A stretch of DNA of 64,000 nt from Paragordius varius (taxonomy: Eukaryota > Nematomorpha): NCBI GenBank assembly GCA_964247055.1, contig OZ176050.1, forward strand, positions 12,214,001 through 12,278,000, in the 5' to 3' direction. A program made the position numbers and the translations under genes. Shown here piece after piece: positions 18,970 through 50,246 of the stretch. Each line of letters opens with the position of its first letter. The stretch's first letter is position 1. The notes below the pieces were generated by a model. The model did no database searches, was not told where the DNA came from, and saw nothing but the letters and a program-made list of their open reading frames with translations.

Positions 18970-19217
18970 AAAGCATATCAAACTACTTGAGTTTTTTAAA
19001 AACTTTTAGCAATATGTTTATTTGATTCAAACTCAAAAATTGAGTTTACATTTTAAGTAAAGCATTTAACATGATATCAAAAGAAATGGTATATTTTGCA
19101 TTATTATTATATTTAGCATGTGCACACATGTGATGTTGGCCAAATTTTTCCTATGGGTTTTATCTCTGAATAAGTAGCAAGTTTTTTGAATAAATCTTTT
19201 ATATTTTGGTTCATTAA
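18970..19217 (+). mobile_element. Interior fragment of the AACACTTGG MITE family
   Basis: Matches the interior of copy A1 (catatcaaactactt..., ...cacacatgtgatgttg..., ...atattttggttcatta). It is cut off at 19217 by the 5' end of the next Helitron. Confidence 0.6.
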
Positions 19218-21060
19218 TCTATATATTTAAATTGGAAAGTGGTGGCTTTGTGAGTTTCCGCAAAACCGGTAGACCCATTCAAATCCAAATATCGAAAAAA
19301 TATAATCATCAATGAAGGCCCCAATAGCTTCGCCTTTTTTTAAAATAGGTCGCCAGTTGGAGCCTACCCTTTAAAACAAAAGTCCACAAAAATCGTGTCT
19401 TTGAGAGAATTTTCCGGAAAACATGTTGGACCATGCGATTTCAAATATGATTTTTTTTACTTTTTTTTATTGCCCCGAACATAGTTGGCTCGCTTTTTTA
19501 ATTTAGGGCTTCTTTTAACCCGCTCTCCCCGTAAAATGCCATTTTTTCAAAAAACAAAGTCCACAAAAATAATTTTTTGAATCTATTTTTCCCCCAAAGT
19601 AGGAGACAGTAAAAATTTAATGAGGATTCCAGATATACCCTGTTAAAGGGTAAAACTTTTAGTCGTGCGTTTTTTTATATTGGCTGGTGGGTAAGGAGAT
19701 ACCCTCTAAAAACTGCCCCATCATATCGAAATAGCGTGCCTTTGGGGCTAAATTTCAGAAAACTTATCAGGCCATATGAGTTCAATAGGTGCTAAATATA
19801 TTACCCGTAAGACCGAAATTTAGGTGCAACGGTTTCTTAAAATTAGCCGTTAATTAGGCCATTGACACCCTGATAAATGCGCTACATAAAATGATTTTTT
19901 AGTTTTGAGGAAATCTTTCCAAAAACTAATGAGAGTATATGGAATCAATCATGATTCCATGTATTCTCCGTAAAATGGCAATAATTTTAACCAAGCGCTA
20001 TTTTTGTATTAATCTCTGCGTAAGGAGTAGGAGTTAATTTTCAGAAAACATATTAGGCCATATAAGTTTAATAAGGGCTTGAAATAATGCCCGTAAAAAG
20101 GGATAAATTGTCGAGCGGTTTTTTAATATACCCATAAAAGGGCAAAAATTTAAGTCGAGCGGTTTTATTAAATTACCAGTTAATTAGGCCCTTGCACTGG
20201 AAATGCGCTACCATAGAATGACTCATTGGTTATGAGGCATTTTTTAGAAAATCCCACGAGAGCATACATCAATCATGATTCCAGGTATTACCCGAATGGC
20301 AAAAATTTTAATCGAGCTTTTTTTTGTTTCGCCCCTGGTTAAGGGCTACCCGCGTAAAACTGCGATATCGATAAAACCCATGCCTTTGTAGCCAAATTTT
20401 AGAAAATCTATGAGACTAATAGGAATATATGGAATCCATGATAATTCCAGATATTCCCCATATAAAGGAAAATATTTTGCCCAAGGCTTTTTTTATACCT
20501 GCCCCTGGATATATCCGCTAAAAACTAAGCCATTATATAGAAATTGCGTTGTTTTGGAGCTAATATACAGAAAATTTATGAAGCCATATGAGCTCAATAA
20601 AAGCTTGAAATATTACCCGTAACCAGGTAAAAATAAGGTCAGGCGTTTTTTTATTAGTCGTTAATTTGAGGCCTTTAGGCCTTAAAAATGCGCCTCAAAT
20701 AACGAAAATAACTCATGATACGATGGTATCAAAGATGATTCCAAATATTTGCCCAATAAAGGCAAAGAATTTAATTCATAGCATTTTCCATACAGATCTA
20801 TGGGTAGGGGTCTACCTGTCTTAAACTGCCATACACGTGGTTTTGGAGCTAATTTTCCCAAAACTTAAGAAGCCATGCGAGTTCAGTTAAACACATTTCT
20901 GGGATATTCGTTATCATTCTTTCCTTTAAAAAGGGACCATAAATGATTTACTTTTTATATCCCTTGATCCCAGCTGTATGAACACAATAAAAATTAAACT
21001 TTTAACCATTATATCATAAAACGAAAATATGAAATTAAATATAATAGTTATAAAATTAGA
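19218..21060 (+). mobile_element. Helitron-like element, plus orientation, 5' end intact
   Basis: Begins A|TCTATATATTTAAATTGG, the 5' TC terminus seen in three other copies. Next comes the shared block (aaaaccggtagacccattc; ttggctcgcttttttaat), then diverged array units from about 19620 to 20830, then the 3'-proximal 'ctttaaaaagggaccataaat' near 20930. The CTAG end and hairpin are absent; a minus-oriented 5' fragment follows at 21062. Confidence 0.68.
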
Positions 21061-21061
21061 T

Positions 21062-21237
21062 TTTTACACGGGAGGGGGGGGGGGGGCGAACTGGGAGCCT
21101 AATTCCAAAAAGGCGAAGCTATTGTCGGAGCATTCATTAATAAATATATTTTTTTGATATTTGGTTTTGAATGAGTCTACCGGTTTTCCGGAAACAGATT
21201 ACAAAGCTACCACTTACCATTTTTACAAATATATAGA
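21062..21237 (-). mobile_element. Helitron 5'-end fragment, minus orientation
   Basis: Read on the minus strand it starts A|TCTATATATTTGTAAAAATGG at 21237 and contains the 'ccggtagactcattcaaa' block. It breaks off at a run of 13 G at 21074-21086. Paired with 19218-21060 it makes an element with a 5' end at each side. Confidence 0.62.
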
Positions 21238-21602
21238 TTTTGGCTTATTTATATACTTTTATTAAGATAAAAGCATAAATAAAATTTGAACCGTTTCCTT
21301 ATTGTCTAGGGTATTTTGGACCCAAATCAGAATCGATGAATACCTTTTATTAGTATTGTATTTTATTGCAAACAGTGATAATAAATGTAACACACCATTA
21401 CTATTAAAGTTAGAATGTTTTTATGGGTCTTATAATATAAATTGAAAAGAAACAAATACACTTCACTTTGGTCAAAATAAAAAGTGAATGTTTCATGGAC
21501 TATCTTACGGCTGATTAGCATTTTCTGCTAAAACAACATATCGTCATCAGATGGTTTATTTCTCAAACTATGGAAAAGTTAGTTTTTTCATAATATTTTT
21601 AG
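21238..21602. other. Non-coding stretch before the first detected ARHGAP39 exon
   Basis: AT-rich. No exon could be supported: the ATG at 21551 followed by a GTTAGT donor would end in the wrong phase for the exon at 21603 and leave an intron of only about 24 bp. Confidence 0.4.
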
Positions 21603-42104
<20,502 letters not shown>

Positions 42105-42385
42105 ATATGCATTTACTGACAATATATTTACTATCGTTTTTTAAAACTAACTAAATAATACATTAACTACAAACTTAATTTAAATACGGTTAATAATTAA
42201 AATATCTTAAAATAACAAAATTTATTAATATAATATATCACTATAACACTATATATCATCTTCTTTTCTAAAGACTTTATTTTTTAATCACATTTAAAGC
42301 CAATTGTAGCTCTATTAAAATGCTAAATTCCATCTCAAATAATGAATATTGTTTTAGCATTGTTAAAAGCTACAATTATAATATA

Positions 42386-42663
42386 CGTTTTACACTTCGA
42401 ATTCACCCTCGAACAATTCAAATTCACTCTAAAAATAATTATGTCCTTTTTAAGATTAAATATCACCTATATTTTTTTATATTTTTAAAAAATTAAATTT
42501 TGTTTGTAATTAAAATAATACTGAAAAAAATAAACTTATCCATTTATTTCAGATTAATAATGAGTTATATTAGCCAGAAAACAGATAATTTCTTTTTAGG
42601 GTGAATTTGAATAGTTCGAGGGTGAAGTTAAATTGTTCAAGGGTGAATTTGAATTGTAAATGG
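42386..42663. mobile_element. MITE of the CAATTCAAATTCACCCT family
   Basis: TIRs about 70 bp long are built from about 20-21-bp direct repeats of the form GAACAATTCAAATTCACCCT, three on the right arm. Right end ...GAATTGTAAATGG|TA. 278 bp, no coding frame. Confidence 0.78.
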
Positions 42664-44564
42664 TATTTATGCTTTTTTACATGTTTAGCATCCTTATCAT
42701 AACGGTCAAGATACCTTTAACAAGAGCACTTTGTGATTCACACTCATTCTCATCGATAAAATTAATTAAGTAAAAAATTAGGTTTTATATACAGTGCAAT
42801 ATTCGGTTACATCATTCATTTTGATTTTTCTTTTTACTACATGAATTAAAAGCATAAAAATTATATATGGCTGGCTATATTAAAAAATAGTGTCACCTTT
42901 TTCTCAATAATAAAATGCATTCCCCCATATTACGTATTTATATATTTTGGAACAGATTTTATATAAAAGCATTTAAATAAAACGGTATTCTTTAACACAA
43001 AACATTTAAATATAGAGCATTTTTTGGGGAAAATTATTTTATATCAATGTAATATATTTATTATTGATTTGCATTAAACTCCACATTTTATTTATCGATT
43101 GTAACAGAAAATGTTTAATTTTCACTTATTTCAATCAATGTACCAAAGATTTTTTGATACCCTTATATATCACTTTATTGTAAAAATGTTTGAATTTGCC
43201 TTATTTTACATATTTATTATTCATTATATTGTAAAATAAGTAGTAGATAATAAATTGTTTGTTCAATTAATTTTTATAACCGAACATTAATATTTGGTTG
43301 CATTGATACCCGAAATCTTTGCAATCACTTGTTTTATAATTTCTAAGTTTATAAAACGTTTTCAAAAATAACCATAAAAATAATCATAGTGAATTATTAT
43401 ACAATCAAAGGTCTTGTTAAGAAATTATTAAAATGATAATCTAAATACCTGTGATTAACATCGGGACCGTGTTTGAAGGACCGAAAACATCGTGTTTACA
43501 ACATTTTAAGGCAAAAACGGTCAGCTTTTAAAACAACGGTGACTTCTAACGGTTTTCATAAAAAATTTATATTTTTTCTAATTATTACCTCTGTTTTTAG
43601 TAAGGTTTTCCATTTTATTTAAACTTCAAAGTACACTTTTTGCAGTCGATATAATATTTAGTCGATTGAAACCTAAATAAGTTCCATTCAATAAACATCG
43701 GAACGATTTCGGATTCGATCCCGCGTAACTTAGGATTATTATACAAGGGTTTCCCATTTCGTTTTCGTACCAAATAGAAATAAGATTATAATTGTAACAT
43801 TCATTACTTTCGGGGTTGGATTTTCAGATACCTCAAAATGAGATTTAAAAATAATTATTAACACATCATTCCATTTTCATTTTTTTGTACAAGATGACAT
43901 TAAAATAGTTTTCTACTTCAGATCTTAAAATGATTAGCAAACTTCTGTTTTCTTTGGTTAAAATTTATTTATCCCTATTCTCCTGAAAAAAATTTATAAT
44001 TTTCACAATTTTTAATTTTTATAAAATTCGGATTGTTCCAAAATAGGATTGAATCAAACAGCTGATATTAATTTATAAATATCAAAAATTGGTAAAATAT
44101 TATTTGAAAGCTTTAAAAAATTAATTATTTATGAGTCTGTTATGTTAGCGAACTAAAAAATCTAAAATGAAAAAATGGCAGAGAATATAATTTGAGACGT
44201 AGATTTTTTATGATTTTGCCTTTTTATTAAAAATATTTTGTATCATGCGCCTAAAAGGCTAAAGCAAGCATATGTAAAATAATTTAATTTTAAATGTCCC
44301 TGGAGTATAAAACTACCCCAAGTCACGATGTGTTAAGGGTATAAAAAATAAAAATATATGGTAAATACCTTTGCGCTATTTTTTGTTTTTTTGCAAAATC
44401 GGCTGATATTTTATTAACACTTCATGACCTTTTCACTTTTTTGTCCGCGATGACATATTGGGGTGGTTATATCCCAGAGCCCGCGATCTTGTATATAAAC
44501 TACTGTTTTGAAAGTTATTTTGGTTAAAATTTAATTATCAAATATTGTTGGCTTGTATTAGATA

Positions 44565-44840
44565 CAGTAAAAATTGTATACGAACAAATCGCAAAAATAT
44601 AAAGAAATATTTTTTTCAAAAGACAACCATACTTTTATAAACCTTAATTTTTCCCATATAAATTTTATAACTAAAATTCTAAAATATATAATTGTTTTAC
44701 TGAAATACATATGAATTTTATTTTGCAATTTAAAACCATGAGTTATATTTAAAAAATCTAGATTCACAAGGTATGGTTGTCTTTTAAAAAAATATTTGTC
44801 CTTATATTTTTACATTTTGTCCGTATAATTTAAGTTATTG
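44565..44840. mobile_element. MITE of the CAGTAAAAATTG family (copy 1)
   Basis: Flanked by TA. The left arm runs from CAGTAAAAATTG through 'aatataaagaaatatttttt' and 'caaaagacaaccat'. The right arm is its inverted counterpart (atggttgtctttt, aatatttgtccttatat, ttttgtccgtataattt). 276 bp. Confidence 0.78.
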
Positions 44841-46387
44841 TAAAAAAAATATATTTTTTACAGTTTTGTGACTTTATGCATTCTATGTTCTTTAGGGCGG
44901 ACTCTACCATATTTTGAAAAAACAAAAATTCTCATTCTAACTTCAAGCCGCCATTTTTTTACATTTTTTACCTTAATCTGAGCTGAAAAAAAAATATTAG
45001 AGTTTACAATAATATTACTAAATAAGCCTTTTAATGATATGGCAAATATTCGACATTTATCAATTTTAAATCAGATATTTGTTCAGGTGGATTCGACTAC
45101 TAATTCTTAATTCTGTTAGCAAAAACTTTATATTATATTAGCTAATTCATGGACTTTAAATAATATATTTAAGGTTCTTTATTATAATTATAGAACGATT
45201 AATACTTCAATGAATCACTAGTTTATAACACTTTATTGTTTTTAGCTTTTATTGCATACAATTACATTTTGCGATTTTTTAGCTCAGAGCACTTGTAAAT
45301 AAACAACTGCTTAAGAGTTGTTGTGACTAAAATGTAACATACATTGTAAACAAAATCAGGGTTTATAATAAAATATCTTGAAATATATATTATATAGATT
45401 AATAAGTTATATCATGGTTAGTTTTGGGGCAAGAGATATAAGAAATTATTTGTAGTTTTGTGCTAATAGATCAATATCAAAACATCGTAAAATTGCCGCA
45501 GCTTATATAAAATAAATTTTTTGTAAAAGCTAAATATTTCATTCCATTCTCTCACTAAAATATTTTACAAATTATATATAAAAAGCAAAATAATATTTTT
45601 AAAAATTTAAATTAAGGTGAGCGATATTATTATATTTTTGGAACCGTTAATGGGAAATTTTCAAACTAAACGCAATGCAGATATTGCGCGATGAAAATTT
45701 CTATAAACTTTTTAATAGATATTTGGCAAACGAAATTTAAGTAAAGCGAGTTTTATGGTGTTTTGAAAGATAGCGGAAACGGTATATAAATACTTTATGA
45801 TATTATAACACTTTTTTTCCATAATTTAATTTTTCTGATCATAAAATATAAATCAGAATTTTTATTAAAAATTTCGTTCGTATCTGAATTCGTGTTAAAT
45901 AGAATTTGTATTTTTTAAAAAAAATTTCCTTCTAATTAAAAGCACAAACCCTTAAATATTCTGTTTTAAAATATGTTAAGGTTCTAAAATTAAATATAGA
46001 AAATGTTTTATAATATGTTAAAGTGTTTTTATACTGTTACCATACTGCCAAATTAGGATATAACTCCCTTCCTTATATTTTCTAAAGATCAAATTCAAAG
46101 GTAAGATATCTTATTTTTCCGCAAACGTTTTGTCAATTTTAGCACAAATACGCAATTAAAACGACATGCTCTTGTATTAGTCAAATTTCAGCTTTTCCAA
46201 AATTTAAAAATAAAATTTTTTTGTTAATATATATGGTTTATGAACTATAGGGATTTATTTTAAAATATCAAAAAGTGCTCAAATTTAGCTATTATATGGA
46301 GCAGTTGCCACAAAATGGTATTATTATATACCACTTGTAGGGCCTAATACCAAAAACATTATCAGAATCCCATCACATTTATCCGTA

Positions 46388-46393
<6 letters not shown>

Positions 46394-46422
<29 letters not shown>
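46394..46422. repeat. (AT)n microsatellite upstream of H2A.X
   Basis: AT run ending about 57 bp before the H2A.X start codon; it may lie in the promoter. Confidence 0.9.
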
Positions 46423-46425
<3 letters not shown>

Positions 46426-46478
46426 CAAGATATTTATTTATCCTAGTGCAGTAAAATATTTAAATATCAGCGCGCAGC

Positions 46479-46959
46479 ATGACTGGTCGTGGTAAAGGAG
46501 GAAAAATTCAAACAACGAAGAAAAGATCCAATACGTCCAGAGCTGGTTTAGTTTTTCCTGTTTCCAGAATTGGACGACATTTACGAAAAGGTTTTTATTT
46601 ACTTTACAGATTGCAATATAATTTGTGACTAAAATTATATTTTTATAGGAAAATACGCTGACCGAATCGGGGCAGGCGCTTCTGTTTACTTAGCTAGTGT
46701 TCTAGAATATTTAAGTTCGGAAGTTTTGGAACTGGCTGGAAATGCGGCAAGAGATAACAAAAAAACGCGTATTATACCACGTTATATTCAATTGGCAATC
46801 AAAAACGATGAAGAGTTAAATAAACTTTTGTCATCAGTAACCATTTCTCAGGGAGGTGTTTTGCCTCAAATACATTCGAATCTATTACCAAAATCATCTA
46901 CGTTAGGAACTAATACTCTCGTCATACCCAAAGTCAACACGCAATCTCAAGAATTTTAA
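46479..46959 (+). CDS. H2AX: Histone H2A.X, 140 aa, one 58-bp intron
   Basis: Exons 46479-46590 and 46649-46959 (423 nt). Starts [20 protein letters not shown]; the histone fold includes [53 protein letters not shown] and [20 protein letters not shown]. It ends in SQEF, the SQ-[E/D]-hydrophobic tail that ATM/ATR-type kinases phosphorylate at DNA breaks (gamma-H2A.X), which sets it apart from canonical H2A and from H2A.Z. Length fits (human 142-143). The acidic-patch Glu residues are kept. Unusual: LLPKSS replaces LLPKKT, so the second Lys, the usual mono-ubiquitination site, is Ser. The intron suggests a polyadenylated, replication-independent mRNA; an AATAAA lies near 47083. The region before the ATG holds an (AT)n run. 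Confidence 0.95.
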
Positions 46960-48770
46960 TTTTTTTTATCAAATTTATAAAATACTAGTGCTCAAATTAT
47001 ATTTATAATAATTATTATGAAAAATATATGTACAATAATATCACAAATTATTTTTTAACATGTAGTATTTTTTTTGTTTATTAATAAATATTGGCTATAA
47101 TTGTTTTTTTTAATCATTTATATTTTTTGAAATAGTTTAGGGGTTCCAACACAAATTGCCCCACTGGCCTCATTTTTGCCTCAAAAAACCTTTATGCAAA
47201 CACATGGATTAACTTATTTATAAAAATGTTATTTCTTAAGATATTTTTGCAAATTATGATTTTTCGCGGGCCTAGACAACAGATATCATCATAAAGGGTA
47301 GGACTCCAGATTCGAAATTTTCGTACCACGAAGTATTCATATTTATAATATTTATACTACGTGGGAGGCGATTTTTTACGTAACACATGCCTGAGGTTCA
47401 ACTAATTATTTTACAGATCATTAGAAACTGGCCTTTAACGTTAGCACATTTTCATGCCCCAGCCAACACCGCTGGGAGGTAGTAGGACTTTGTAAGCCCT
47501 AGACAATAAATAATGTTTATATATCAAGGTTAAATTTGTAGTGTCGAACAATTCCTGCGTAAAAATTACAAAATGATATCAAAACACAAAAATTCTTGAC
47601 AAAATAAATTATTAAAATTAATATACTTTTTCTCTTTAATATTTTTTTACATATTTATGTCTTAATCAATTAATTAGTACCATTAATTGTTCGGTAAAGA
47701 GTTATATTTTTTGGGGCATATTAATAAATTGTCATAGGGTACTATCGGCTCTTTGTGTATATATTTTTTAAGCGAATTGCCGTATTTTGAAGTTGAAAAT
47801 GCGCGCCGAGATACACTGTTTATGGGTTTGTAGGCGTATATAGCATAAGTGCGGCTAACAATCTGCTAATATAAAAAAGCTCTTGTTAAATTTGTTATGA
47901 ATTATGAAAAATTATCAAATATCAGTGAATTTTTATAGGGAAAATTCGGGAAAATGCTTCACAGTCACGTTATTTTTATTTGTGGTAATTTATTTTTAAG
48001 AAAGCAAACGACATAAATTTTTGCCTTTTAAACCAAAAACACCTGAAACCATTATTAAATTACACATTTACGTCGTGGTGTATGCAACAAAAATTGGATC
48101 CCTACCCCTCGCTTTAAATTTTAAATTTATCATGAAAATAGTAACCTATGTTGAAGCCATAAGATCTCTTAGGTTACCAGTAAATTTGCTTGAAAGCCAC
48201 GTTTTTTATATGATGACGCATTTTACAAAGGGTGGAGCCCCACTCAACGGGTCGTATAAAAAGCGTTAAAAATTTTTTACCTTTGTACCGGATTAGACTA
48301 TTAGGGAGTTTATTTAAGACCATAAATGTTGCTTCAAATTTACGACGGGGTGCACTTTACAGATGATCCCTGCCCAGCGGTTAATTTAAGCGTTAGGCTA
48401 AAACTTTTGCTTTTATAAAAAAAGGACTTAAAACAACTATTGATTTGCTTAGTGCCATAACTTGGGCGAAACGCTAAAAAAATTATTGTTGGAAACTTAA
48501 TGTGAAAATAGTATTTTACGAATAGAGTGGACGAATACATGTGCTGCATTGATATAAAGATAAAGAATCATTATTAATTTGGAATGAGCCGTTACGATTT
48601 CCGTAAAATAATAGTGGACACACTTTTTGGGGAGTAAACCCATTTACACTCATGGTGGGGCTTAACTGAGCGGCTAATTTAAAAATAAGGCTCAACTATC
48701 ATCGGCGTTTTTATGTGTAAAAAAAATTTCCACTTTTAAATATAAATGGGCCTACAGATGTTTTTAAAAC
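46960..48770. other. Intergenic repeat-derived DNA between H2A.X and the receptor gene
   Basis: 47140-47480 resembles 63540-63610 (both 'ggggttccaacacaaat'-like openings followed by 'ctcaaaaaa'). 47990-48560 carries strongly diverged pieces like the Helitron array (ttttttacctttgtaccg, gggtcgtataaaaagcg, cctgcccagcggttaa). Reading frames here have no recognisable protein. Confidence 0.4.
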
Positions 48771-48772
48771 TA

Positions 48773-49056
48773 CAGTATAATTGAAATTATACGGACAAAA
48801 TGCAAAAATATAAAGACATTTTTTTCAAAAGACAACCATTTTTAAACCTTGATTTATCCTTTAAAAAATATTTAACTACAACAGTAAAATACACAATTAA
48901 CTGTGTTACCAATTTACATTTCAAGATTATAATTTAAAGTTAAAAACAATGAGTTATCTTTGAAAAATCAAGATTAAAAACGGATGGTTGTCGTTTTGAA
49001 AAAAATATTTGTCTTTATATTTTCACGTTTTGTCCGTATTATTTCAATTTTTACTG
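48773..49056. mobile_element. MITE of the CAGTAAAAATTG family (copy 2)
   Basis: TA|CAGTATAATTGAAATTATAC at the left and its inverted partner ...TATTTCAATTTTTACTG|TA at the right. The arms are about 75 bp, the whole 284 bp, and the best-preserved copy in the window. Confidence 0.82.
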
Positions 49057-49084
49057 TATGTCAACGGGTAATAAAACTTAATCT

Positions 49085-49088
<4 letters not shown>

Positions 49089-49125
<37 letters not shown>
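49089..49125. repeat. (AT)n microsatellite
   Basis: AT run 33 bp after the MITE at 48773-49056. Confidence 0.95.
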
Positions 49126-49424
49126 GAGGTATTAAAATTTCCTTCATGTAATATATATAAATATATATTTCCTTTTATTTTTCAGACACACAATAATAAA
49201 ATTTTGCTGGTTTATTTAGCCCAAGTCAAAATCATTAAACCAAAAACGAAACTGGAGTTAATATTTTTGCAAAAATAATGGCGTATATATTTTTCCGCAA
49301 ACGTGAACTATTTAATTTCCAAACCGTTTTACTTTTAAAAAAATAAATAGTGATAAATAGTTTTGGAAAAAGTGTCGACTATACTCCCTTTTTTCAGATT
49401 TATGTTTGCCCATTTAATAATATA

Positions 49425-49723
49425 CCATTTACGATTCAAATTCACCATTAAATAATTCAAATTACCCTTGAACAATTCCAATTTACCCTATGTGTTTTCG
49501 GGCTTTAAACTTTAGATTAATAAAAATAGCATGGCAGAGTTTATTATTTTTTCAGTATTATATTAATTTTAAACGAAATTTCATTTTTTAAAAATATAAA
49601 TAAATATAGGTATTTTTTAATCTTAAAAACACATAATATTTTAGAGTGAATTGAATTCGAGGGTGAATAAATTATTCAATGGTCAATTTGAATTGTTTCA
49701 GGGTGATTTTGAACTGTAAATGG
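49425..49723. mobile_element. MITE of the CAATTCAAATTCACCCT family
   Basis: TA|CCATTTACGATTCAAATTC at the left, ...TTTGAACTGTAAATGG|TA at the right. The arms contain the family's about 20-bp direct repeats. 299 bp, about 520 bp upstream of the receptor start codon. Confidence 0.8.
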
Positions 49724-50058
49724 TATAATATAAACTCAAATATGGTGTAGGTTAAGGTATCTTACTAAGCTAGTATAAGCTAAAAATTTTGTTTTAGCGG
49801 TTTAGCCTATTTTATTTTAATATAAATCAATGCATACGATTATTATATAGAAAAAGTTTAAATATTTTAATTAGGGTTAATCTTTTTTTTCACTTTTTTA
49901 TTGCTGCTTTGTAATTCTTCCTATCATATTGAATGATCTAAGATCTAAACGTACGTCAAAAATTAACATATAATACTATGTGGTTAATTTTTCTGTTTTT
50001 ATCCTGAAAGCTGCAAAGATAAGCTAAAAATCAATAGATTACGAAAAACAATTACAAC

Positions 50059-50087
50059 TATATATATATACATATATATTATATACA
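50059..50087. repeat. (AT)n tract, interrupted
   Basis: AT run broken by one C, about 160 bp upstream of the receptor start codon. Confidence 0.9.
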
Positions 50088-50246
50088 TTTTTTGTATTGA
50101 ACAATAGCCATGTAATATTTTTATCTCTATCAAAAACAAAATTTATTTACTATCAAATTATAAAAAAATAAAATGAGATGATATCGATTAAAGTAAGTTT
50201 CATCCCTTTTATAAAATTGATTCTTTGATCAAATCTTAAATAACGG

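Larger units (their letters stand above)
42105..46478. other. Intergenic region between ARHGAP39 and H2A.X
   Basis: No gene recognised in 4.4 kb. It holds two MITEs (42386-42663, 44565-44840) and dispersed repeat pieces near 44160-44340 and 44930-45100. A further piece near 45770-46060 contains GGAAACGGTATA, and an (AT)n run lies just before H2A.X. 42700-44560 shows nothing I can name. Confidence 0.5.

Noticed and set aside
21551-21577. ATG GTT TAT... as the first ARHGAP39 exon
   Set aside because: It would end in phase 0 at a GTTAGT donor and leave an intron of about 24 bp, while the exon at 21603 needs two preceding bases.
43700-43720. B-box-like GGATTCGATCCCGCG suggesting a tRNA or SINE
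   Set aside because: No A box at proper spacing and no match to the SINE at 28038.
48021-48269. Open frame MPFKPKTPETIIKLHIY
   Set aside because: Sits in diverged array-like repeat DNA; no conserved protein features.
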